A stretch of DNA of 38,078 nt from an uncultured Chitinophagaceae bacterium (GTDB lineage Bacteria > Bacteroidota > Bacteroidia > Chitinophagales > Chitinophagaceae). Position 1 is the stretch's first letter. Every line of letters starts with the position of its first letter. Positions 24,508-32,977 of this stretch are shown here, in pieces. The position numbers and the translations under genes were made by a program. Under the pieces are notes generated by a model. It searched no databases. It had not been told where the DNA came from and was given only the letters and a program-made list of their open reading frames with translations. The stretch spans positions 1-38,078 of the forward strand of contig CAIRTF010000031.1 in NCBI GenBank assembly GCA_903881425.1, given 5' to 3'.

Positions 24508-24525
24508 CGATAATAATTATTATCG
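24508..24525. promoter_or_regulatory. Perfect 18-bp palindrome upstream of the acetylxylan-esterase-like gene
   Basis: CGATAATAATTATTATCG is fully self-complementary and ends 46 bp before the start codon at 24462. Its GATAAT...ATTATC halves recall Fur-type boxes, though the match is only suggestive. Confidence 0.45.
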
Positions 24526-24555
24526 ATCATTTTAACAGCAAGATATTATATCTCC

Positions 24556-24590
24556 AATAAAAAACCACTCTGCTTATACAGAATGGTTTT
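24556..24590 (-). terminator. Terminator of recA
   Basis: On the minus strand AAAACCATTCTG pairs with CAGAGTGGTTTT (one wobble) around a 6-nt loop, followed by TTTTTTATT. It lies about 30 bp past the recA stop. Confidence 0.8.
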
Positions 24591-24618
24591 CACTTGCTAA
24601 CCCGTATGTTTAAAAAAG

Positions 24619-25635
24619 TTATTCAGCCTTTGCCCCTCCGGCCAGATCCAGCGCTACTTTCGCCCTGATCTTTGCTTCAATTTCATTTGACAATTCAGGA
24701 TTATCATGTAATAATTGTTTTACTGCATCTCGACCTTGCCCTAATTTATTACTATCATAACTAAACCAACTTCCGCTTTTTTGAACAATGCCCAATTCAA
24801 CGCCCATATCTAATATCTCCCCTAATTTGCTGATGCCTTCACCAAAAATAATATCGAATTCGGCGGCGCGGAATGGAGGTGCCACTTTATTCTTCACCAC
24901 TTTTACTTTTACATGATTACCTATTGCAACATCACCGTCTTTTACTTGCGTCATTCTGCGAATATCTAAACGAATGGAGGCATAGAATTTTAAAGCATTC
25001 CCACCCGTTGTTGTTTCGGGGTTACCAAACATTACGCCGATCTTTTCACGTAATTGATTGATAAAAATACAGATGGTATTTGTTTTACTGATAGTAGCGG
25101 TGAGTTTACGTAACGCCTGACTCATTAATCTTGCTTGTAATCCCATTTTACTATCGCCCATTTCACCTTCTAATTCTCCTTTGGGAACCAATGCGGCAAC
25201 AGAATCTATCACCACTACATCCAATGCGCCGGAAAGAATTAATCTATCTGCGATTTCTAATGCCTGTTCTCCATAATCCGGTTGCGATATCAATAAATTA
25301 TCTACATCCACACCTAATTTTTGTGCATAGCTACTGTCGAATGCATGTTCCGCATCAATGATAGCACACATACCACCTTTCTTTTGTGCTTCTGCAATAA
25401 TATGTGTGGCAATGGTTGTTTTACCGGAGCTTTCAGGGCCATATATTTCAACAATTCTTCCTCGCGGAATACCGCCTACGCCCAAAGCAATATCTAAACC
25501 AATGGAACCTGTAGAAATTACTTCCATTTGTTGTTCGGGTTTATCGCCCATCATCATTACACTTCCTTTTCCAAAATCCTTGTCGATCTTATCAATCGTC
25601 AACTTTAGTGCCTTTAATTTTTCTGTGTTACTCAT
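24619..25635 (-). CDS. recA: Recombinase RecA
   Basis: RecA forms filaments on single-stranded DNA for homologous recombination and DNA-damage signalling. The 338-residue protein has Walker [10 protein letters not shown] (K72), Walker [11 protein letters not shown], the L1/L2 loop regions (with [16 protein letters not shown]) and the [10 protein letters not shown] segment. It is complete and has normal length. A TAATTTTG -7 element lies at 25656-25663. Farther up, at 25700-25727, sits an unusual set of ACTAA/TTAGT half-sites separated by A tracts. A terminator follows the gene. Confidence 0.98.
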   Translation of the reverse strand: MSNTEKLKALKLTIDKIDKDFGKGSVMMMGDKPEQQMEVISTGSIGLDIALGVGGIPRGRIVEIYGPESSGKTTIATHIIAEAQKKGGMCAIIDAEHAFDSSYAQKLGVDVDNLLISQPDYGEQALEIADRLILSGALDVVVIDSVAALVPKGELEGEMGDSKMGLQARLMSQALRKLTATISKTNTICIFINQLREKIGVMFGNPETTTGGNALKFYASIRLDIRRMTQVKDGDVAIGNHVKVKVVKNKVAPPFRAAEFDIIFGEGISKLGEILDMGVELGIVQKSGSWFSYDSNKLGQGRDAVKQLLHDNPELSNEIEAKIRAKVALDLAGGAKAE

Positions 25636-25655
25636 AATACTGTCTTTTAAGTGTT

Positions 25656-25663
25656 CAAAATTA
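25656..25663 (-). promoter_or_regulatory. -7 promoter element of recA
   Basis: Minus-strand TAATTTTG matches TAnnTTTG, 20 bp before the recA ATG. A -33 TTG at the usual spacing is not seen. Confidence 0.45.
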
Positions 25664-25699
25664 ATGAGGCTGTAAAGCTAATAAGATTTTTTTATAAAC

Positions 25700-25727
25700 A
25701 CTAATTTTTTTAGTATTTTTTTACTAA
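25700..25727. promoter_or_regulatory. BlaI-like half-sites and phased A tracts upstream of recA
   Basis: ACTAA-N5-TTAGTA-N6-TACTAA gives two overlapping dyads that share the middle half-site. ACTAA and TTAGT are the arms of the blaI operators at 348-383, here one base further apart. The T7 runs between half-sites are 11 bp apart, so a bent-DNA or UP-element role is an alternative. Confidence 0.4.
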
Positions 25728-25743
25728 TTTTATTGGATACGCT

Positions 25744-26385
25744 TTATTGGCAACTATCTTTTGTACTGATCTGTAATAATTGATGAGGCACAAAAACCCT
25801 TTCTACGCTTGCATTTCCCTTTATCTCTTGCAAAGAGTAGTAACCAATAAACCTTACGAAAAATTTTTGCCCGTTAGCAGTTTTTTGCAAATCAGTGTAA
25901 ATGCCTGCATTGGTAATTTTTACTTTATTTCTTGTATTACAATCCACCAAAAAAGCTTGTTCATGCACATAATTATACGTGCCAGTAATGGTATCGCCAA
26001 TGGGTGGCTTTATAAAATTATTTTTATTGATTGAAGCTATTTGGTTGGAATGTTTGGATTCAATTTCTTTTCCATTACCATCCAACATTTCTAAAACAGA
26101 ATCGCTGATAATTTTATATTGATGTGGCGATAGTGTTGTTCCGGTTAAAATAATTTTATCATCATTTAATTTCCATTTGCCCGAATCTAAAAATGGTAAC
26201 GCATTTTTTCCAAACCAATATTTTTCATATAACCAAAAACTGCTGTCATTATTTATTTGTAATTGCACATCAATGCCGGAACAATCTGCACAAGTATATT
26301 TGCCGGCATAAGTACCCATAATACTTTTGGTAGATTCATTTTTACATGAAGCAAACAAAATAAATACTAAAAATATTTTTTTCAT
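25744..26385 (-). CDS. NlpE-like lipoprotein
   Basis: The 213-residue protein has a lipoprotein signal (MKKIFLVFILFASC, lipobox LFAS-C14). It then has an NlpE N-terminal-type domain with GTYAGKYTCADCSGIDVQL, including the CADC cysteine pair. E. coli NlpE is an outer-membrane lipoprotein that signals surface contact and copper stress to Cpx; whether this protein signals anything is unknown. The second half (YNYVHEQAFLVDCNTRNK) is a second small beta domain. The start is ATG 26385, one base after the sugar transporter stop, so it is the last gene of the GH13-transporter operon. Confidence 0.78.
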   Translation of the reverse strand: MKKIFLVFILFASCKNESTKSIMGTYAGKYTCADCSGIDVQLQINNDSSFWLYEKYWFGKNALPFLDSGKWKLNDDKIILTGTTLSPHQYKIISDSVLEMLDGNGKEIESKHSNQIASINKNNFIKPPIGDTITGTYNYVHEQAFLVDCNTRNKVKITNAGIYTDLQKTANGQKFFVRFIGYYSLQEIKGNASVERVFVPHQLLQISTKDSCQ

Positions 26386-26386
26386 C

Positions 26387-27694
26387 TTAATGCAAGATAA
26401 CATTCTTGTCCATCTCTTCTAACGCAATGCCTTTTGTTTCGGGCATCATCTTCCAAACAAATAATAATTGAAACACCATCATCACTGCAAAAAAACCAAA
26501 GATGGAAGCACCACCATAAGTATTGGCAAAATAGGTAAAGGTTTGTGATATTAATGCCGCAAATAACCAATGTGTTAAACAACCGAATGATGTTCCGGAT
26601 GCACGAACAGAGTTGGGAAATATTTCGGATAAGAACACCCAAATAACAGAACCCTGACCAATGGCATGTGCGGCTATAAATAAAAATACAAACCAGGTAA
26701 TGCCACCATGAATGTATCCTGCAAATGCCAATGACATTAATGCAAGTGAAATAATATAACCTACAGAGCCAATAAACATTAATGTTCTTCTGCCGCTTCT
26801 GTCAATTAAATACCAACCCAATACTGTAAATAAAAAATTTACAATGCCAATTCCTGCACTGGATAAAAATGCAGCACTCTTTGCCAATCCTGCTAGTTCA
26901 AAAACACGTGGCGCAAAATAAATAATGGCGTTAATACCTGATAGTTGATTAAAGAATGCTAATAAAAATGCCAGCATTAATGGTTTGAAAAATTTTTTTG
27001 AAAATAAAAATTCTTTTTGTGTTTGATGTGAGCTTTTTATTTCGTGAATTAATTCATCTGCATTAGCCCCACTCTTTTCAAATATTCTTCTTGCTTCTGT
27101 TTCATTGTTTTTATATAATAATAACCAACGCGGACTTTCGGGTGTAAAGAACATCATTACAGAAAAGAATAAAGATGGAACAGCAATTAACCCTAACATA
27201 TAACGCCAATCATTATCGCCACCAATACCCTGTAACAAATAATTAAAAAAGTATGCAAATAAAATTCCGCTCACCACATTCAATTGAAAAGCAATACCCA
27301 TTTTACCGCGATGTTTTGGAGGGGCGATCTCAGAAATATAAACAGGTGCAACAACCGATGATGCTCCAATACTTAATCCGCCGAGAAAACGAAATGCCAT
27401 AAACGTATATACATCTTGTGCAGCGGCACTGCCTATGGCTGAAACAAAAAATATAATGCCAATAGCGATCAATGTTTTTTTACGACCATATTTATTTGCA
27501 GGAATACTTCCTGCAGCAGCACCGATGATAGTTCCATACAATGCCATGGCAATAGCTGTTCCATGCATAATGTCGGATAAATTCCATAAATGCTGAATGC
27601 GTTGTTCGGCACCGGAAATATTGGCCACATCCATTCCAAATAATAAACCGCCTAAGGCAACAGTGATTGACCAAAGAATTAAATTTTTGTTCAT
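26387..27694 (-). CDS. Sugar porter of the major facilitator superfamily
   Basis: The 435-residue protein has twelve predicted membrane helices and sugar-porter signatures: GGLLFGMDVANISGA in helix 1, NKYGRKKTLIAIG in the 2-3 loop, RFLGGLSIGASSVVAPVYIS, PESPRWLLL after helix 6, and a C-terminal PETKG. It is probably a proton symporter for a hexose or disaccharide. It lies 24 bp after the secreted GH13 glucosidase and would import the sugars that enzyme releases. The exact substrate is not shown by the sequence. Confidence 0.92.
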   Translation of the reverse strand: MNKNLILWSITVALGGLLFGMDVANISGAEQRIQHLWNLSDIMHGTAIAMALYGTIIGAAAGSIPANKYGRKKTLIAIGIIFFVSAIGSAAAQDVYTFMAFRFLGGLSIGASSVVAPVYISEIAPPKHRGKMGIAFQLNVVSGILFAYFFNYLLQGIGGDNDWRYMLGLIAVPSLFFSVMMFFTPESPRWLLLYKNNETEARRIFEKSGANADELIHEIKSSHQTQKEFLFSKKFFKPLMLAFLLAFFNQLSGINAIIYFAPRVFELAGLAKSAAFLSSAGIGIVNFLFTVLGWYLIDRSGRRTLMFIGSVGYIISLALMSLAFAGYIHGGITWFVFLFIAAHAIGQGSVIWVFLSEIFPNSVRASGTSFGCLTHWLFAALISQTFTYFANTYGGASIFGFFAVMMVFQLLFVWKMMPETKGIALEEMDKNVILH

Positions 27695-27718
27695 TTCATT
27701 TTGTTAGATGATTAAATT

Positions 27719-29434
27719 TTATTTCAACTCATATACAACCGCTTCGTACGGTTTTAATATTTTATTTTTTGAAGCATTGCTATAATTATCCAATAAAATT
27801 TTTGCTTTGCTTACATCATAATTTGTTTTGAAAGATGCATTCTCTTTTGTAAAATTCAACGCAATTAAAATTTTCTTTCCATTCAATTCTCTTGTATAAG
27901 CATATACCTTATCATTGCTTTTATCAATCAAAGTATATTTTCCATATACGAATACTTTATTATTTTTTCTGAGTTGAATGGCTTTACGAAAATAATTCAG
28001 ACAAGAGTTCTTATCTCTTTCTTCTGCTGCAGCATTGATAATTGTATAATTTGGATTAACCGCAAGCCATGTTGATTTCCCTTCGCTGAAACCCGCATTA
28101 ATACTTGCATCCCATTGAAAGGGTGTTCTGCCATTATCTCTGCTTTTAAATTTAATTTCTTCTAAGTACTTTTTCATGTCTGCGCCAATGCTTTGCTGAT
28201 ATTTATATTCATTGATAGTTGACATATCTCTGTAGTCTTCAATTTTATTAAACCGAATATTGGTCATGCCCAATTCATCGCCGTTATAATAATAAGGTGT
28301 GCCACGCATGGTTAATAAAAAAGTAGTCAGCATTTTTGATGATACGTCTCTGTATTCATTACTATCGTTTCCAAAACGTGTAACCAATCTTGCCTGATCA
28401 TGATTGGCTAAAAAGATAGATAGCCATCCCTTCTCTGCAAAAACGCTATCCCATTTGGTAAACACTTCTTTAAAATGCAATAAACTATATCCTTCAGGTT
28501 TTGCAATATCAACACCATCAAAAGCATAAGCCATGTTTAATTCATTGCGTTCTGCATCTACCATATCATGTGCATCTTGAAAAGAATTACCAGCGCCTTC
28601 GGCAACTGTCATCACATCATATTTGCTGAACACTTCTTTGTTCATCTCTTTTAAATAATCATGCAATCCATTTTGAACTGCATAATATTTTGAAAAGTTT
28701 TTTTCAAACCCATCTGAAAATTTCGGGAAGGTTGTATCCTTGGCGGCAAACTGAAAAGCGTCTAATCTGTAGCCATCAACTCCTTTTTCTGCCCAAAATT
28801 TCATCATATCATATATTTCTTTTCGCAGTCTTGGATTCTCCCAATTCAGATCGGGTTGCTTTCTTGAAAAGAAATGTAAGTAATAAGCATTAGTTGTTGA
28901 ATCGTATTTCCATGCATCATGATTTACATCAAATAAACTGTACCGATAATTGGGTTTGCCTCTATCAGCATCCCACCAGTGATAATAATTTCTATATGGA
29001 CTTAATCTTGAGCTTCTCGCTTGTTTAAACCATTCATGTTCATCGCTACTATGATTTACCACCACATCCATCACTAATTTTATTCCGCGTTGATGTAATC
29101 CTTTCAACAAATTATCAAAGTCTTCCATTGTTCCAAACTCCTTCATGATGTTGCGGTAATCGCTGATATCGTAACCATTATCATCATTGGGAGAAGAATA
29201 AACGGGATTGATCCAAACAACATCAATGCCCAAACTTTTGATATAATCTAATTTTGAGATGATCCCTTTTAAATCGCCCACCCCATCACCATCACTGTCT
29301 TTAAAACTGCGCGGATAAATTTGATATACCACAGCCTCTTTCCACCATTTTTGATTGTTGGCAGATTGCGCTGAAATTTTTTGAGAATAAATTAAAGATG
29401 AAATAATAAATATTGAATAAAATATTTTTTTCAT
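27719..29434 (-). CDS. Secreted GH13 alpha-glucosidase
   Basis: The 571-residue enzyme has a signal peptide (MKKIFYSIFIISSLIYSQ, cut near ISAQ) and the GH13 barrel. Conserved regions are DVVVNHSSDEHEWF, the nucleophile aspartate in GYRLDAFQF, the acid/base glutamate in MTVAEGAGN and the transition-state aspartate in LANHDQARL. The N-terminus WWKEAVVYQIYPRSFKDSDG and overall length are those of oligo-1,6-glucosidase and alpha-glucosidase subfamilies. It would split alpha-glucosides in the periplasm or outside. ATG 29434 is chosen over an upstream ATG at 29461 because it starts the signal peptide cleanly. It shares an operon with the sugar porter. Confidence 0.9.
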   Translation of the reverse strand: MKKIFYSIFIISSLIYSQKISAQSANNQKWWKEAVVYQIYPRSFKDSDGDGVGDLKGIISKLDYIKSLGIDVVWINPVYSSPNDDNGYDISDYRNIMKEFGTMEDFDNLLKGLHQRGIKLVMDVVVNHSSDEHEWFKQARSSRLSPYRNYYHWWDADRGKPNYRYSLFDVNHDAWKYDSTTNAYYLHFFSRKQPDLNWENPRLRKEIYDMMKFWAEKGVDGYRLDAFQFAAKDTTFPKFSDGFEKNFSKYYAVQNGLHDYLKEMNKEVFSKYDVMTVAEGAGNSFQDAHDMVDAERNELNMAYAFDGVDIAKPEGYSLLHFKEVFTKWDSVFAEKGWLSIFLANHDQARLVTRFGNDSNEYRDVSSKMLTTFLLTMRGTPYYYNGDELGMTNIRFNKIEDYRDMSTINEYKYQQSIGADMKKYLEEIKFKSRDNGRTPFQWDASINAGFSEGKSTWLAVNPNYTIINAAAEERDKNSCLNYFRKAIQLRKNNKVFVYGKYTLIDKSNDKVYAYTRELNGKKILIALNFTKENASFKTNYDVSKAKILLDNYSNASKNKILKPYEAVVYELK

Positions 29435-29529
29435 TGGCAATAAGATTAAGCATCGATTCATGAAAACCTGAATCTAAAAATACTTTTATTCAACCGCAAT
29501 ACCTACACTTTTAAAACTAATTATGTCAG

Positions 29530-29541
29530 AAAACGTTTGCG
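29530..29541. promoter_or_regulatory. Candidate LacI/GalR-type operator before the GH13 gene
   Basis: GAAAACGTTTGC is a near-palindrome centred on AACGTT, the usual core of LacI-family operators for sugar genes. It lies 96 bp before the GH13 start. No LacI-type regulator is in the window. Confidence 0.35.
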
Positions 29542-29560
29542 GTGGAAATATTTTGTAACA

Positions 29561-29587
29561 AAAAACCCGAATATTATTTCGGGTTTC
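29561..29587 (-). terminator. Terminator of kdnB
   Basis: AAACCCGAA and TTCGGGTTT form a 9-bp stem around a 6-nt loop. On the minus strand it is followed by TTTTG. It separates kdnB from the GH13 operon. Confidence 0.8.
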
Positions 29588-29590
29588 TAT

Positions 29591-30667
29591 TTATAATTTT
29601 TCATACAATGCTCTCAGCTTATCTCTGGTCATAATTTTTTCCCAGTCTTTGCCCAAAGCATTTTCCCATAAAGGTTTCATGCCTAATGATACATTCATCA
29701 TTGCTTCAAACTGATCTTCGGTTAATCCTTTACAAATGCCAACCGGTATTTCAATTTTATTTTTATCAACCATTCTTTTAAACTCATCTACTCCTTCGGG
29801 ATAATATTCATGTAAATGATTCATCACAATACAATTCCCAATGCCGTGTTTGGTTCCTAACAAATAACTTAATCCATAACTCACTGCATGTGCCACACCC
29901 ACTTGAGAATAGGCAATACTCATTCCGCCAGCATATGAAGCCATCATTAATTTATTATCGCAATCATCATCCCAAACATCTTTCTCTAAAAATATATGTT
30001 GACATAATTGCAATGCTTTCTCTCCATAGCTTTTACTGAACTCATTTAAATAAGTTCCCTGTAAACTTTCAATGCAATGAATATAACAATCCATGCCTGT
30101 ATAAAAACGTTGGTTGACAGGCGCATTCTTTGTTAATTCAGGATCGAGAACAATTTGATCGAATGGAGTGAAATCAGAATTCATTCCTAATTTTCTGGTT
30201 GGTCCGGTTAAAACAGTTGTTCTGGAAACTTCTGCACCCGTTCCGCTTAATGTTGGAATACCTGCTTTATAAACGCCGGGTAATTTTACCAAATCCCATC
30301 CTTGATAATCTGCAGAAGAGCCGGGGTTGGTCATCATTAATGAAACCGCTTTTGCTAAATCCATTGCAGAGCCACCACCAATACCAATGATACCACTCAC
30401 CGTTCCAAATTCATCTTTCAATTGTTGTGCCAATGCATCAACCTGTTTTGTTTTTGGTTCGAATGTTACATCCGCAAAAAGAATTTTATCTTTTCCTCTC
30501 AACGGAATTCTGTTAGGCAATTCTTTTCCTTCAAAAAAATGGTCTACTAAAAATATCATAGGTGCATCGCCCTTTCTCTGCGGCGCAAGGATTTCATCGA
30601 GTTGATTAAAACTACCTCTTCCGTACACCACATAATCTACCATCTTAAAATTTCTAAACTGTGCCAT
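29591..30667 (-). CDS. kdnB: Iron-containing alcohol dehydrogenase, KdnB-like (Kdo 8-oxidase)
   Basis: The 358-residue group III alcohol dehydrogenase has the NAD motif GIGGGSAMDLAKAV, and metal ligands D193 and H197 in MDCYIHCIESL plus two later histidines in AHAVSYG and GTKHGIGN. The N-terminus (KMVDYVVYGRGSFNQL) and the stretch NPGSSADYQGWDLVK match, from memory, KdnB of Shewanella. That enzyme oxidises the 8-position of Kdo so that KdnA can aminate it to 8-amino-3,8-dideoxy-Kdo. kdsB lies 1.5 kb upstream, as in the Shewanella cluster, with a GH32 gene in between. kdnA is not in the window. It has its own TATCTTTG promoter element and terminator, and its leader contains CGAATTAA twice. Confidence 0.82.
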   Translation of the reverse strand: MAQFRNFKMVDYVVYGRGSFNQLDEILAPQRKGDAPMIFLVDHFFEGKELPNRIPLRGKDKILFADVTFEPKTKQVDALAQQLKDEFGTVSGIIGIGGGSAMDLAKAVSLMMTNPGSSADYQGWDLVKLPGVYKAGIPTLSGTGAEVSRTTVLTGPTRKLGMNSDFTPFDQIVLDPELTKNAPVNQRFYTGMDCYIHCIESLQGTYLNEFSKSYGEKALQLCQHIFLEKDVWDDDCDNKLMMASYAGGMSIAYSQVGVAHAVSYGLSYLLGTKHGIGNCIVMNHLHEYYPEGVDEFKRMVDKNKIEIPVGICKGLTEDQFEAMMNVSLGMKPLWENALGKDWEKIMTRDKLRALYEKL

Positions 30668-30714
30668 ACTAATTTTATTACACGAACATTATCGAATTAA
30701 ACGAATTAAGCAAA

Positions 30715-30722
30715 CAAAGATA
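30715..30722 (-). promoter_or_regulatory. -7 promoter element of kdnB
   Basis: Minus-strand TATCTTTG matches TAnnTTTG, 48 bp before the kdnB ATG, so kdnB can be transcribed apart from the GH32 gene upstream. Confidence 0.5.
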
Positions 30723-30742
30723 CAAAAAGCAATGGCAGTGTT

Positions 30743-32203
30743 TTACCAAATGCTTTTGATGTTCCAAATGTTTACATATTCAAATTTTGATTTTCCTTTT
30801 GTACTGAACAATTGAACACTATTTTCATTTTCTTCAGCAAAAACTTGTGTGGTAAAAACCGCTTCACCGTCATTAACAAAAATTTCTACGATACTTTTAT
30901 CGAAATAAATATGCCATTTTAATTTACCATCAGGCAATTGAATTTTTGATATTGCTTTATTAATAGAAGCAAAAGTTTTATTGAATGATGAATTGGTTTG
31001 TGAACGATCAACAATCATTCGCTGATTCAATGCATCATAACTTATTTTTAAATAATGATTGTTTCCAACTGCTAATTTTATTCCGCTTTCTCCTTTTGCG
31101 GATGGTTGAAATAAAATCTCTGCTTCAAAAACATTACCCTTAAAATTAACCGGCGATTGCTTTGAAACAATTTTATTGCTGAATGATTTGGCACTGCTTC
31201 TTAATGTTTTTATGTTTTGCAAAACAGTTTGTATCAATATCCATTCGCCGTTTATTTTTTTGAGAGATAATTCTCTGGGCAAAGACATTACACTTTTCCA
31301 TGGTGTGGTGGGAATATCATTTGCATAATTCCAATTATTTAACCAACCAATAGAGATGGGATTTTTATACGGTGTGTTATGATAAGCGACTGCTGCATAA
31401 TAATCTGTTCCGTAATCCTGTTTGAAAATTTTATTGGTGGGATTTTCATTGATGAATCTTGTTCCGTCAAATTCTCCTACAAAATATTGCATGGTGGAAT
31501 TTTGAGAAGTAAACAACACCCATTTTTTTTCTTTGGTTCCTTCAATGGAAACCTGCATCAGATCCGGACATTCCCAAACGCCGCTGGTATCTCCAACGGG
31601 ACCAAACACACTTAAAGATTTCCAATCTTTTAACTCTTTTGATTGATAAAATTCTATTTGATGTTCGTTGGGATGCGATACACACATGATCCAATCATTA
31701 TTTTTTTCGTACCAAAAAACATTTGGATCACGAAAATCTTTTTGACGCAAGTTCAACACCGGATTGTTGTTGAATTTTGTAAATGTTCTTCCTGCATCAT
31801 TACTATATGCAATGTTTTGGGTTTGTAATGTATCAGTATGTCCGGTGTAAATGGCAACCATCGCATTCTTTCCAAAACCACTTGTGTTTTTCTCATCCAT
31901 TACAGCAGAGCCCGAAAACATCATAATCCCATTTTCTTCTTTTAGGGCAACAGGTAATTGTTGCCAATGCAACAAATCTTTACTGATTGAATGGCTCCAA
32001 GACATATGTCCCCATTGATTTCCAAAAGGATTGCTTTGATAAAACAAATGATATTCTCCGTTAAAATAAACCAATCCATTTGGATCGTTCATCCAATTCT
32101 TGGCCGGAGAAAAATGAAATTGCGGACGATATTTTTCTTTGTATAATTCCTGAGAATAAATTTGATTGCTCAATAACAATAAAAAGAAAATGATTTTTTT
32201 CAT
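30743..32203 (-). CDS. Secreted GH32 fructosidase (levanase/invertase type)
   Basis: The 486-residue protein has a signal peptide (MKKIIFFLLLLSNQIYSQ) and a five-bladed propeller with the GH32 catalytic trio. These are the nucleophile D40 in NWMNDPNGLVY, the stabiliser aspartate in FRDPNVFWY and the acid/base glutamate in VWECPDLMQV. A C-terminal beta-sandwich follows (about residues 340-486, with DKSIVEIFVNDGEAVF). It would release fructose from sucrose, inulin or levan outside the inner membrane. It lies 24 bp after kdsB and before kdnB, an odd place for a fructan enzyme, though a sugar porter and GH13 follow. Confidence 0.93.
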   Translation of the reverse strand: MKKIIFFLLLLSNQIYSQELYKEKYRPQFHFSPAKNWMNDPNGLVYFNGEYHLFYQSNPFGNQWGHMSWSHSISKDLLHWQQLPVALKEENGIMMFSGSAVMDEKNTSGFGKNAMVAIYTGHTDTLQTQNIAYSNDAGRTFTKFNNNPVLNLRQKDFRDPNVFWYEKNNDWIMCVSHPNEHQIEFYQSKELKDWKSLSVFGPVGDTSGVWECPDLMQVSIEGTKEKKWVLFTSQNSTMQYFVGEFDGTRFINENPTNKIFKQDYGTDYYAAVAYHNTPYKNPISIGWLNNWNYANDIPTTPWKSVMSLPRELSLKKINGEWILIQTVLQNIKTLRSSAKSFSNKIVSKQSPVNFKGNVFEAEILFQPSAKGESGIKLAVGNNHYLKISYDALNQRMIVDRSQTNSSFNKTFASINKAISKIQLPDGKLKWHIYFDKSIVEIFVNDGEAVFTTQVFAEENENSVQLFSTKGKSKFEYVNIWNIKSIW

Positions 32204-32227
32204 ACAGCAATCTTGTTTAATAAAATT

Positions 32228-32944
32228 TTATAAAAGCTTAGTTGCCCTTTCCAAATCTTCCGGTGTATCAATTTCAATACCCATATAATTAGTAACTACC
32301 ATTTTTAAAGAAACACCATTTTCCAAATAGCGCAAACATTCAATTTTTTCTGCAGCTTCTAACGGAGTGATTTCCCAATTGGTAAAATTAATGAGTGCCT
32401 GTTTGCGAAATGCATACACACCAATATGTTCGTAATAAACAGAAACAATATTTTTATTTCGGGGATATGGAATAACAGAGCGACTAAAAAACAATGCATT
32501 CATATTTTTATCAACTGCAACTTTCACATAATTGGAATCAGCAATTAATTTCTCTTCTTTCAATTCTTGCATTAAAGAAGCCACTTGCACTTTATCATCA
32601 TTAAAAACTTGTAATAATTTTTCTAATGGTTCGCGTTTTACAAAAGGTTCATCACCTTGTACATTTACAATAATATCAACATCCATTTGTGCAGCAGCTT
32701 CAGCAATTCTATCGCTTCCGCTTTCATGATTTTTTTTACTCATCACTGCTTTGCCGCCATGAGTGGTGATCTCATTATAAATAATATCGCTATCGGTTAC
32801 AACAATTACTTCATCAAATAAATGAGTGGCAACGGTATTATCATAGGTGTGCCGGATAACGGTTTTATTGCCGAGCAACTGCATCAATTTAGCCGGAAAA
32901 CGTGTGGCTGCATAACGAGCGGGAATCATTGCAACTTTCTTCAT
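32228..32944 (-). CDS. kdsB: 3-deoxy-manno-octulosonate cytidylyltransferase
   Basis: KdsB activates Kdo as CMP-Kdo for the lipopolysaccharide inner core. The 238-residue protein has the nucleotide-binding start [16 protein letters not shown], the [13 protein letters not shown] segment, the metal and substrate region [10 protein letters not shown], and [10 protein letters not shown] and EIDTPEDLE near the end. With kdnB close by, the true substrate could be 8-amino-Kdo, as for the Shewanella enzyme; this is inference. It lies 33 bp after the sterol-desaturase-type gene, probably in one transcript. Confidence 0.94.
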   Translation of the reverse strand: MKKVAMIPARYAATRFPAKLMQLLGNKTVIRHTYDNTVATHLFDEVIVVTDSDIIYNEITTHGGKAVMSKKNHESGSDRIAEAAAQMDVDIIVNVQGDEPFVKREPLEKLLQVFNDDKVQVASLMQELKEEKLIADSNYVKVAVDKNMNALFFSRSVIPYPRNKNIVSVYYEHIGVYAFRKQALINFTNWEITPLEAAEKIECLRYLENGVSLKMVVTNYMGIEIDTPEDLERATKLL

Positions 32945-32977
32945 TCAAAAGATTTATTTTACAAAGATGAAGAAAAT

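Noticed and set aside
25131-25675. Plus-strand frames antisense to recA, up to 105 codons
   Set aside because: They are shadows of the recA frame, with no start signals and no protein-like motifs.
29591-30667. Generic short-chain alcohol fermentation role for the iron-type dehydrogenase
   Set aside because: Its N-terminus and inner motifs match KdnB far better than alcohol or butanol dehydrogenases, and kdsB is nearby.
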